Assembly: GCF_964063325.1 (NCBI RefSeq)
Contig: NZ_OZ061315.1
Coordinates: forward strand, 3,534,001 to 3,598,000
From: Hafnia alvei
Lineage (GTDB): Bacteria; Pseudomonadota; Gammaproteobacteria; Enterobacterales; Enterobacteriaceae
Direction of reading: 5' to 3'
Length of the DNA: 64,000 nucleotides
This document shows, piece after piece, positions 42,836 through 51,614 of the stretch. Under the pieces are notes generated by a model that worked only from the letters and a program-made list of their open reading frames with translations, ran no database searches and was not told where the DNA came from. The stretch's first letter is position 1. Each line of letters opens with the position of its first letter. A program made the translations under genes and the position numbers.

Positions 42836-44185
42836 TTATTGAGACTCTCTTTCTTTTGCTGCTTGTAATAATAAATAACGTGCCTGTAGCCCTTTTAGTT
42901 GATCATCAATTTGGTGCAACTGGGCAGGTGAAGGTTTCACGCCTTGCTGATTTTGCTGCTCTATTTGCGTGAGCAAATAAGCCATCGGTGGAGATGCGCT
43001 TAATTGACTTTGAATGTTGTATAGCCCTGTTTTAAGGCTAGAGATCGTCATATAACCGCGGTGTAGTTTCTCTGATTCTAAGAGCTCATTCAGTAAGGCT
43101 TGCACTGCCTGTTGGGTAGATAAATAGCCTGTATCTTTGGCTACCGCCGATAGGTTTTCTAACTGTTGTCGCCATTGGGTAGAAACGCTATTTTGTGGGT
43201 AGACTTTTTGTAGCAATTGACTTATTTCCTGCCCACGCTGTAAGTCATTTATCGGAGAGGCTTGAGCAATATCCAGTAATTTTTGCTGGTAAACGCGAAG
43301 AATCTTTTGTTCTTGTTGCTGCAATTCAGCGTTGTGAGTCATCGCTTGATTGATCGGCATAAGCTCAGGCTCTGGCTGTGCGGCCGCTAAAAAATGTGCC
43401 ACTGGCGCTTCTGGTTCCCACAGGTGATAGGCCAATACGCCCCCAAGCGTTAACACGCATCCTGCTACCATGCCCGATAGCACCGGGATCCATGGGAAAC
43501 GCTTTTTAGTTTTCAGGGCATGAATTGAAGTAAATACTTGTTGGGAATCTGTCGTTGTCGGTATGGCGGAGGAAAAAGAGGAGTTCGTTGGCGCTTCTTG
43601 CTGAGGCAGATAAACCAGCGGCAATACCACGGGGGGCTCACTCGCATACGTACTCGCCGCCGCTTTGCTTTCTTTTACGCACTCTTGTAAAAAGTAAAGC
43701 AAGCTATTGATCAACATAACGTTGATCTCTTTGTGTTGTTGCAATTTATCGCTCACGCGCTTTAGCGCATATTCGGCTCGAAATACATCTTGCATCGTTT
43801 CCGGTGAACGAACGAGTTGTCGTACAAGTGCGCCCACTCGAGCGGCAAACCAATCAAGCATCTCATTGCGTGCTCTCATCGCGCCCGTACTTGGCCAGAA
43901 GGTCTCCCACTGCGACACAATAAGAACCGCCATGAGCTCACAGCCTTCGGCAAACCCGTTCCATCCATTTAAACGAGTTCGAGCCATCGAGTAATAAACC
44001 ACGCTTTGTAAATCAACGCCGTTTTTAGTAAATAGAGCAACCCCAAGCCGTTGCACCAAACTCCAATCAACCGGAGGATGCAAAGGGTGAGTCATCTTAT
44101 TAATTTCGCCTCGGATACGCTCAAATTCATCAAAATCGCGCGGATCTTTTCCTGTTGCTACTTGTTGATAATCAATATTAGCCAT
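42836..44185 (-). CDS. VasL/TagA-like TssA-related membrane protein
   Basis: The 449-residue product starts with an ImpA-type N-terminal domain (about 10-125, including WNGFAEGCELMAVLIVSQWETFWP). One membrane segment at about 230-252 (WIPVLSGMVAGCVLTLGGVL) and a helical C-terminal domain (about 270-449) follow. This domain order matches VasL (VCA0121) and TagA proteins. TagA is known to hold the far end of the extended sheath at the opposite membrane. It lies 54 bases downstream of tssM. Confidence 0.85.
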   Translation of the reverse strand: MANIDYQQVATGKDPRDFDEFERIRGEINKMTHPLHPPVDWSLVQRLGVALFTKNGVDLQSVVYYSMARTRLNGWNGFAEGCELMAVLIVSQWETFWPSTGAMRARNEMLDWFAARVGALVRQLVRSPETMQDVFRAEYALKRVSDKLQQHKEINVMLINSLLYFLQECVKESKAAASTYASEPPVVLPLVYLPQQEAPTNSSFSSAIPTTTDSQQVFTSIHALKTKKRFPWIPVLSGMVAGCVLTLGGVLAYHLWEPEAPVAHFLAAAQPEPELMPINQAMTHNAELQQQEQKILRVYQQKLLDIAQASPINDLQRGQEISQLLQKVYPQNSVSTQWRQQLENLSAVAKDTGYLSTQQAVQALLNELLESEKLHRGYMTISSLKTGLYNIQSQLSASPPMAYLLTQIEQQNQQGVKPSPAQLHQIDDQLKGLQARYLLLQAAKERESQ

Positions 44186-44239
44186 ATGCCTAACATCAGT
44201 GCCGCCGGAACATCACCAACGACACTGATATTCTCCTGA

Positions 44240-47200
44240 TCAGTAAAGTTGGTCAGTCAGAGTAAATTGACTGAATAAGCCACCAGCGAACGGGTTATTT
44301 GATGCATCCATAAATACGCGGTAGGTCATCGTTCCGTTATCTACAGAGAAACGAACATCAAAACTGCTATCCTGCACGTTGGTCAGTTCACCCTTATCCC
44401 ATAAACGGAACATCGCCCATGGCCCAACATAACCAACGCTGCGCGGGGATCCTCCACTGATATCAGGAACGAGCGTTAACTTACTTTCATTTCCTGCTCG
44501 CATGGTATTTGGCCAGACCAAATGTGCCGTATGGCTATTTCCTTGGGTGTAGTCTAGTAATTGACCATCCAAATTCAGTACCGCACGACGTTTGTTTGAA
44601 CTCAAATCGACCGGAGCAACGGCAAATTGAATACCAAAGCCATTTTGTGCTGAGAAGAAGGTTGAGCGGATTTTTTCACCCTGCTCCAGCGCCGTTAATA
44701 TTTCAGGGCGGATCAGGCTATTACCTTCACGATCCAAAGAACCGCTATCTTCAATAAAGACCTTGAGATTATTTTTATAGAAACTATCTAAGGTTCCATT
44801 TGGAGCAAAGAAACGCTCCATATCGCTCAACGCCACTTCTTTGGTTGCCTTAGGATCGAACGGATAACGATCGGCCATTTGAGTGGTAAACGGCGTGACT
44901 ACGGTTTTAGACCATTCGGCCTCAAGTGATTTTAAAGCCAGCGCCGTTATCGTATTCCAACTGTTTTCAGCCAGCTGCGCTACCCAACGCCCAAGTGGAT
45001 CTGACAAATTTTTAGATAGCTGTTGAGCGGTAAAGAAAGCATCGGCGTTATTCTGCTGCAACCTCATCTGTACCAGAAGCAACGCCGCTTTACCCGGTTC
45101 TGGGGCGTTACTGATTCGATGCAGCTCATTGCTCATTTCATTGAGTGCTTTATAGGCCTGCTGGACTTGGCCGTTTTGATCGTCACCATTTTCAACCAGC
45201 GCATTTTGCTCGGAGAACGAACGGCTAATACGATTGAGTAGCAGGTACTCTGGCTGATTATCGAGTTGATTAAGCGATTCTTTTTGCGCTGAGTTCAGTA
45301 CCTTATTAGCCACAGAGTTTTCCTTTTGCCCTTTGGCTACAACGACTGGTGGTGTTTTGACTTCGCTCGCTAGCGCAGCCACTAAATGAGGCTGAGTATT
45401 ATCGCCAAGTAAAACAAGCGTCCGCCAAAGAGGCTGGCCGTTGTTAAGTACCGCATCTAACGCATCTGAAGCCTGCTCAACATCATCAAAAGGCCTAATG
45501 CTCAGGTTATTAACCGCATTACGCCAAGTGCTGGTGTAATCTCCCACATAGCGTTCTGTGATTTGACGTTCGATCTCGGCCTTATCCGCATCGCTATAAT
45601 CGACGTTGTCGGTTAAACCCAGCACCCATGAATCAAGTGCCGTAATAGAAACCAACTTATCAGTTTGTTTTACAAAGAAACGGCTTAGGCCATAACGCGT
45701 CCAGAACTGAGGCAATTTGAGGAGTTCTTCATTGTCAGCGACGAAAACCGTATCAAACTGAGCACCAATCTCCGTACGCAAGTCCATATCCTGAGGAAGC
45801 TGAGTTTTCGCCTTAATAATGAGATTTTGGTAAACCCGCTGATACAAGGGTAATTTGCTTAATTCTATTTGAGCAGAGCGGATTGAAGATGCATATGGCT
45901 CATACGTTTTGATAGCTTCAGCATTTGATTGGCTACGATCCAGTGCCCAATCCGTATGTTGCAACGCATAATCAAGATGCGTCATCAAGCGCTCTTGTAC
46001 ATCACGTTGTCCGGTATATGCGGTTTGCCAACGAGCGCGCATATAATCTTCCACTAGCGGAATATTACGACCGCTCTTGTCATCAATCATGCGCATAATA
46101 CGCAATAGAGCGAGCTTCTCTTCGCTATTGGCCGGAGCGTTATCAAGATGCTGTTGGAGATCTTTCATCAGCACTGGCAAGAAGCGCGACTCAAGCAATC
46201 GTAAATAGGTTTTTTCGACTAATTGACCAATTTTGGCCCCTTGATAGAGTCCCATATCTGACATGAACTGATTTTTCTCACGATAGTCACCGTAAGACAT
46301 CGTCGCATCGCGAATAAGATCCATATGAGGCAGCCAATCAGCCCCCAATGGTAGTTTACTCACCGGTTCACCTAGCTTTTGAAATTCGCTCACTTTATTA
46401 AGCGCAACTTCACCAGCATGGTAGTTTTTCAAATAATAATAATACCAACCACTCAGTAATAGCAGAGCAAAACCACCTGAAATCACGGCAATAAGCGTCA
46501 GGTTATGACGACGAATTTTGACATGTTCATGATTTTCACCCGCCAAATTAGGCTCAGAAAAAAGAACCTGATTAAATAGCTGGGGTATGAAATAGCTGCG
46601 CTGATTATCTTGATTTGCCCACACATTTTTATGACTAACGTGGAGCTTATAGTGACGGCATACCGCATCGCTGAAAAAATCGCTGCGTCTATTTTGCTGT
46701 AAGCTAGAGGTGAAATAGCAGCCACGAATCAGCATTTGCCGGCCGGGATCACGATTATAATGTCGTTTTAATCCCGCAATCAGCTCTTCAACAACCAGTT
46801 TAATACCCGCAATTTGCCCCACAAAATTAAATAATGCCGAACGGAGATCGAGCGACGTGCGGTGCACCATTTGATCCGGCATCAAATTATTAAAGTTTTC
46901 CTGCCATTCTCCCCAAAATTGGGTTAGCTCCCGTCGCCAGGCATCCTCATTAGCGTCATCTAATGCAAACGTGATCCCTAATGTTTCATCAAGCCGTGAG
47001 CGGTCAAGAATAGGATAGATTGTCTCGAAGCCGGTCAATACATCTAACTTAGTGAAAACTAAATAGACCGGTATACGACAAGCAAAACGATCGCTCATTT
47101 CCAGAATATAGGCCTGCCATTTTTGGGACCATTCACGTCGCCCTTCTGCCGTCATTTCCATTATTTCTTGGATATTAATGGTCAAAATCGCACCATTAAG

Positions 47201-47932
47201 AGGCTGACGCTGGCGCACTTTCATTAACCAATCTTGCAAATTTAGGCGTAATGCATGACCTCGAGAAATTTCATTACTTTTTTCTTCAGTACTATTCTGG
47301 CCAAAAAACTCACCGGGAGGATCTATTATTACAGCCTTCTGTGTTAACCAAAGTTGTAATGTTTTTACGCCTGAGCCTTCTTTATTTGCAATAGTTGGTG
47401 TATCAGCGGTGCCAATGGGAATAATTTGATTAGATTTTTGAATCAGACTCGTTTTCCCGCTTAAACTTTCCCCCATCACGATATACCACGGCCGTGCATA
47501 CATCGCATTTCGGCGATGGCTTCGCTGCTGGTACTGTGCTAACCATGTTTGCAAATATCCGGCTTGTTGTTCCGTACTGTTTTTGTAGGGTTCAGATTCA
47601 TCCTGCTGCTGAATAGCTGCAGTTTTGGAAATTTGCGAATAAAGATAAACAATCACAACCACCAGCGCGAGCAACAACATCCCTAATGTCGCGACGACTT
47701 GGCGGCTTGGTGTACTGAGTGGGGATAGGTCGCCGATATGCCACCGGGGCCCCCACCACCAAATACTGAATAGACCAATAACCCATAATACCCAGAGGAT
47801 CGTTAATGAAAATGTCGGACGAGGTAATGAAAAAGGGATCCGAAAGCGCAATAAATTACGGAAATAACGTACAGGTGTTAGCAAGTTAGAGGTAAATGTG
47901 GAAATTGAAGAGATAATTGACTGAACATTCAT
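44240..47932 (-). CDS. tssM: TssM (IcmF/VasK), T6SS membrane core component
   Basis: TssM spans the inner membrane and, with TssL and TssJ, forms the trans-envelope complex. Membrane segments lie at about 41-60, 80-99 and 478-500. The cytoplasmic domain has a Walker A GESLSGKT at about 154-161, so this is a nucleotide-binding variant. The large periplasmic part includes the IcmF-related and DUF1215 regions. Length is 1230 residues, in the family range. The start ATG overlaps the tssA stop (ATGA), so its translation may depend on ribosomes finishing tssA. Confidence 0.95.
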   Translation of the reverse strand: MNVQSIISSISTFTSNLLTPVRYFRNLLRFRIPFSLPRPTFSLTILWVLWVIGLFSIWWWGPRWHIGDLSPLSTPSRQVVATLGMLLLALVVVIVYLYSQISKTAAIQQQDESEPYKNSTEQQAGYLQTWLAQYQQRSHRRNAMYARPWYIVMGESLSGKTSLIQKSNQIIPIGTADTPTIANKEGSGVKTLQLWLTQKAVIIDPPGEFFGQNSTEEKSNEISRGHALRLNLQDWLMKVRQRQPLNGAILTINIQEIMEMTAEGRREWSQKWQAYILEMSDRFACRIPVYLVFTKLDVLTGFETIYPILDRSRLDETLGITFALDDANEDAWRRELTQFWGEWQENFNNLMPDQMVHRTSLDLRSALFNFVGQIAGIKLVVEELIAGLKRHYNRDPGRQMLIRGCYFTSSLQQNRRSDFFSDAVCRHYKLHVSHKNVWANQDNQRSYFIPQLFNQVLFSEPNLAGENHEHVKIRRHNLTLIAVISGGFALLLLSGWYYYYLKNYHAGEVALNKVSEFQKLGEPVSKLPLGADWLPHMDLIRDATMSYGDYREKNQFMSDMGLYQGAKIGQLVEKTYLRLLESRFLPVLMKDLQQHLDNAPANSEEKLALLRIMRMIDDKSGRNIPLVEDYMRARWQTAYTGQRDVQERLMTHLDYALQHTDWALDRSQSNAEAIKTYEPYASSIRSAQIELSKLPLYQRVYQNLIIKAKTQLPQDMDLRTEIGAQFDTVFVADNEELLKLPQFWTRYGLSRFFVKQTDKLVSITALDSWVLGLTDNVDYSDADKAEIERQITERYVGDYTSTWRNAVNNLSIRPFDDVEQASDALDAVLNNGQPLWRTLVLLGDNTQPHLVAALASEVKTPPVVVAKGQKENSVANKVLNSAQKESLNQLDNQPEYLLLNRISRSFSEQNALVENGDDQNGQVQQAYKALNEMSNELHRISNAPEPGKAALLLVQMRLQQNNADAFFTAQQLSKNLSDPLGRWVAQLAENSWNTITALALKSLEAEWSKTVVTPFTTQMADRYPFDPKATKEVALSDMERFFAPNGTLDSFYKNNLKVFIEDSGSLDREGNSLIRPEILTALEQGEKIRSTFFSAQNGFGIQFAVAPVDLSSNKRRAVLNLDGQLLDYTQGNSHTAHLVWPNTMRAGNESKLTLVPDISGGSPRSVGYVGPWAMFRLWDKGELTNVQDSSFDVRFSVDNGTMTYRVFMDASNNPFAGGLFSQFTLTDQLY

Positions 47933-49356
47933 GATACTGACTCCTCTGTGGTAACAACAGAACGTTCAGCTACGTGTTCTTCTAATTGAGAGAGCAATGA
48001 AGGCTCCCAATCTGCAAGGGTTACACCATGACTATTACGCCATAAACTCTCAAAATGCTGGTTGGATAATGTCGTCATCCCTGCTTCCATAAGAAGTTGC
48101 GCAATTGTCAGTTGGTTATAAAACTGCTCACGAGGTTCCTGTTCGCGCGATTGCTGGTTTTCCAATTGCTTCAAGGCCGCACTCAAGCCATGTTCACGAT
48201 ATTGCGCCCAAACACTTTCATAAGACCCCGTCGAAATATCCGTATTCTTCTGCTTTTCCTCAAGCCATTGGCGCGTGTCATCGCCAATAAACGGCGTTCC
48301 ATCACTAAATGTCATAGAATTCAGCGAGGGTATTTTTTCGAGTAGCCGTTGTGCGGACTGCCTTATTGATTCAGCAACCGCGGAATACCCCAATTGACGG
48401 GCAATTTGAGCAGAGAAAAAGTGTCCATCGAACCAATACGGAGCCAGCGTGATACTCGTCTCTATCTGCTACCAGAGGGGTATTCCAGCATTCGCTAGCG
48501 CAGTTCGGTAGTCGGCAACACGATCGTGAGAGACTGCCGCAAGCTGCGTAGTCCGCCCATCCTTGCACAACGGGGCGGTCTTTAAGGTGTACCAGATTGC
48601 ATGGCGGCGTAGGCTATAGCCGATGGGATCATCAGGCTGACTTTCACAGAGAAGCTCAGCGACCTTCAACAACGTTTGCTTCCATACACGATCGGAATCG
48701 TGCTGAATCTCTACTTTAGGCATCAATGAAACAACATTTTGCTCAGTTTGAGGCGCGGTACTATTGATCTGGCCTTGTGGTATTGGCGTATCGGCCTTCG
48801 CTGCCACAACCTGTTCAAACTGAGGAATAAGATGAGTGACCTCACCTGCTAATGCAGGATCAACCGACTCAAACAACTTTTGCAGTTGAAGCAAGCCATT
48901 GCGGACCAGTTCGCGAGAATGGGCATCAGCGTGTTGACAGAAATGCCCAGCGCTGCCAGAAAAACGCTTGATCACCTGTAGTAATAGTCGATGGCGTAAC
49001 TTGCTATCATGAGGCCACGCCTGTGCGCCAAAGCGGCTGACATAATCAACGAGCAAAGTACAAGCCAGGGCAATATTTGAAGGTTCTCCGCCATGCTGTA
49101 ACGTCCGCAGGAAATGAACCATAATCCTCATGTCTTTACATTCGGACTCTAATAAGTGCAAACATCCATTTTGGAGTGCAGCAATATCCACCTGCTCGTG
49201 GGATAGCGAGCCAAGCTTAGCTATCTCTGTATCAATAAACTCCCATTCAGGAAAATCATCAGGGATCCGAGCAACGATATTTGCTTCTGGTAATAACGCC
49301 AAAACTCTCTGACGCCATGGATGCTCCATCAATACCGTATCTTCAATTGTGGTCAT
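47929..49356 (-). pseudogene. tssA: TssA (VasJ type) interrupted by one in-frame amber codon
   Basis: TssA starts baseplate assembly and guides sheath and tube growth. The reading frame from the ATG at 49356 to the stop at 47929 is 476 codons and in phase throughout, except for TAG at 48469-48471. Before it are 295 residues: an ImpA-type N-terminal domain with FGAQAWPHDSKLRHRLLLQV and a middle region ending NAGIPLW. After it are 179 residues that continue the family sequence without a break (QIETSITLAPYWFDGH, then RQLGYSAVAESI). The total is close to VasJ of V. cholerae. The second part has no ATG or ribosome site, only a TTG at 48393. A CAG-to-TAG change is the simplest origin. The lost part includes the oligomerising C-terminal domain. 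Confidence 0.85.
48469..48471 (-). other. In-frame amber stop codon within tssA
   Basis: Reading on the minus strand, ...CTC TGG TAG CAG ATA GAG..., the TAG replaces one codon in an otherwise continuous TssA frame. No frameshift is needed to restore the family sequence on either side. Confidence 0.85.
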
Positions 49357-49407
49357 TTTTATTACATATCCCTGTATTTACCGGCTTATCCCGCCAGTAT
49401 TTTGTTA

Positions 49408-50109
49408 TTACCAGTGACACGCCTTACGTAGCGGCTGTAGCGTTGTTTGGAGGTTATTGAGTTGGAAAGTTAATCCGTTTAGCGCCTTTTTATTCGCAAT
49501 GAGGGTGAGCGTAGCGCTACCAAATAACTGCTGAATTTCGGCTATACCACTAAGTCCACGGCTGGATTCGAGACGATAGCCACTCGAACGCCAAAACCAG
49601 CGCGTATCAATGTCATTCTTGCTAGTTCTTAATGTTAAAGGGCTTTCTCCATTCCCTAATGGCTGGTTAAATACCAGCTGCATTCGAGTAATATTTTCCA
49701 CGCAGCTGATAGCTAAAATAGCCTGCACGGAGCCACCCTCTTGGCTCGGGGTTGTCATCAATAAAATGGGCTCACCACTGTTATTATTGAGCTCACGTAA
49801 TAGCAAGGTAGGGTCATTTGAAGAGCGTTGATGTTCTTGAGCCATCGCCAACTGCCATGCCTCGTCAGGTTTATCGGTTTTAGCGTTACCAAGAGGTACG
49901 CCAACATTCTGCATTTTGGGGTGCCATGCTTGGTCATAGCACTGTAAACGAGGCAATGGAAAAGGCTCATTACGGCACGCTTCCATCGCTCGCTGCACAT
50001 CAGATGATAATAATGTGCTGGCATCTGGCTTTTTAGGTTTTTCCGCAGCAAAAACCAGACACGGAATGAGCGCAATAATAAACAGGCTTCTTCTTAGTTT
50101 AATTATCAT
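49408..50109 (-). CDS. vasI: VasI/TagO-type T6SS-associated periplasmic protein
   Basis: The 233-residue product has an N-terminal signal peptide (about 1-21, RRSLFIIALIPCLVFA). The mature part contains EACRNEPFPLPRLQCYDQ, typical of VasI (VCA0118) and TagO proteins encoded beside the T6SS regulator. The precise role of VasI is not known; I infer a periplasmic accessory role. The start overlaps the vasH stop by four bases (ATGA) and tssA begins 51 bases further. Confidence 0.82.
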   Translation of the reverse strand: MIIKLRRSLFIIALIPCLVFAAEKPKKPDASTLLSSDVQRAMEACRNEPFPLPRLQCYDQAWHPKMQNVGVPLGNAKTDKPDEAWQLAMAQEHQRSSNDPTLLLRELNNNSGEPILLMTTPSQEGGSVQAILAISCVENITRMQLVFNQPLGNGESPLTLRTSKNDIDTRWFWRSSGYRLESSRGLSGIAEIQQLFGSATLTLIANKKALNGLTFQLNNLQTTLQPLRKACHW

Positions 50110-51614
50110 TTGGATAGCCCTAATCTCTTACATTTCATATCTAATGAACGGCGGGAAATTGCCAAGCTGTTAGCAACTCTCTCTTTATTGAAGTTTCTTC
50201 TATGAAGTCGATGACTAATCACTGCCTTTTCAAAAACAGAGATCACCTCTTTCAGAGTGCCGGATTGCGTATAGTCAGGTGCGGCAATAGGCTCTGCGCC
50301 CAGACTATTAGTTAACCTTTCTGCAAGAATTTCGTGAATGGCTGGTAATTCCGCATCCGAATATTCGAGCAGCAAAATCTCTAGCAATGTTTTCAACTCT
50401 AAGACGTTGCCAGGGAAGTGATAAGCATGAAGGAGAGTGAGCCATTCATTAGGAATGACAAATATCGGTTTATGATGCTGCTGGCAAAGCTCTGAAATAA
50501 TACTGGGTACCAGAAGATCGAGATCTTCACGCCAACAACGTAGCGGTTGCAGCATTAATGGGTAATGATTAAGGCGTAAATATAAAGAGTGAAACGATGG
50601 CACCGTAGCGGCCAGAGCTGATAGGGATTGGCAACTCGTGGTTAGCATACGGAATTGGCTTACAGCGATGTCATAATTTTGGCTAGAGTGTACCTCTCCA
50701 CAATCAAGAGCATGCTGTAATCTTCCATACCAACAAGGCGCAAGTTGATCAATATTTTCCAGCAGCAGCGTTCCGTTGTTTGCCTCTATCAAAGCGCTTT
50801 CACTGACATTATCAGCGCCAAAAAGGCGCATACCCTGTTGCTGCAAATCTAAACTATTACAATCAACAACAACTAAATCCCCTTTCCGTCGTGATAACGT
50901 GTGCAATAAAGCCGCTAGCCTGCTTTTACCACTGCCGCTCTCTCCTTCTATACTGATAGGAGCTTCGTGCGCTATAGCCACCTGAACTTTTTTACGTAAT
51001 TGGCAGATATACGAACTTCTACCAACGAATGCTCGTTGCACCGTATGCGATATATTGTTGATTTCTATCTGTTGGACATATGAAACTTCATGGCGGGCAT
51101 TATTTTTAGACACCAAATCAGCTGTCTTTTTTAAATGCTTAACTTGCAATAAATACACCTGTAATAGATAGAAAAATGCATGCTCAGGCTGTACTAAGGT
51201 ATTAAGAACCGAAGGCATATCGAAAATAGCAAATATACCTACTAGCCGCTGTTCATTATCAAAGAAAGGCTGAACAGATAATCCACACTCTTTACCCATA
51301 TTTTGTACAAGCGCTCTAAACTCAGGGTGCTCAATTCGCACCCCGTAGTTTAACGTTGACCAGACAGCTGATTTTCCCGTGCGCATAACTTGGGCAAATG
51401 GATGACTAAAATCGTCAAACTGTAATTTTAGTATCGATTCACCTTTGCCATTTGAATAACACGCAAGATCTTGCTTACTCGGTGATATATAACCCACAAG
51501 TAAATAAGCCCCAGGCGCCCATTGCAAAATACATTCGCAAAGCGCCTGCCCTAATGTTTCTAAACATTCACATGACAACAGGGCCAGCGTGGCCTGCTGC
51601 GCAGAAACATTCAT
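50106..51614 (-). CDS. vasH: VasH-type regulator with degenerate sigma-54 activator domain
   Basis: The layout is that of VasH: an N-terminal GAF-like sensor (about 10-155), an AAA+ domain (about 195-420) and a Fis-type helix-turn-helix (about 475-500, ERVANSLAISRRSLDMKCKRLG). Walker A GESGSGKS is intact at 224-231. The GAFTGA loop that contacts sigma-54 is absent: LFG (264-266) runs within a few residues into ALIEANNGTLLL. Walker B reads LLLEN instead of the usual LFLDE, sensor I has TTS for AATN, and the Arg of GNVREL is Leu (GNVLEL). The Arg-finger region LYLRLNHYP is kept. It may act without normal ATP-driven sigma-54 remodelling, or be defective. It overlaps clpV by one base. Confidence 0.85.
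   Translation of the reverse strand: MNVSAQQATLALLSCECLETLGQALCECILQWAPGAYLLVGYISPSKQDLACYSNGKGESILKLQFDDFSHPFAQVMRTGKSAVWSTLNYGVRIEHPEFRALVQNMGKECGLSVQPFFDNEQRLVGIFAIFDMPSVLNTLVQPEHAFFYLLQVYLLQVKHLKKTADLVSKNNARHEVSYVQQIEINNISHTVQRAFVGRSSYICQLRKKVQVAIAHEAPISIEGESGSGKSRLAALLHTLSRRKGDLVVVDCNSLDLQQQGMRLFGADNVSESALIEANNGTLLLENIDQLAPCWYGRLQHALDCGEVHSSQNYDIAVSQFRMLTTSCQSLSALAATVPSFHSLYLRLNHYPLMLQPLRCWREDLDLLVPSIISELCQQHHKPIFVIPNEWLTLLHAYHFPGNVLELKTLLEILLLEYSDAELPAIHEILAERLTNSLGAEPIAAPDYTQSGTLKEVISVFEKAVISHRLHRRNFNKERVANSLAISRRSLDMKCKRLGLSK

Noticed and set aside
47929..48393. Separate 154-codon gene between tssA and tssM
   Set aside because: It begins at TTG without a ribosome site and continues the TssA frame across the amber codon, so I treat it as the C-terminal part of interrupted tssA.
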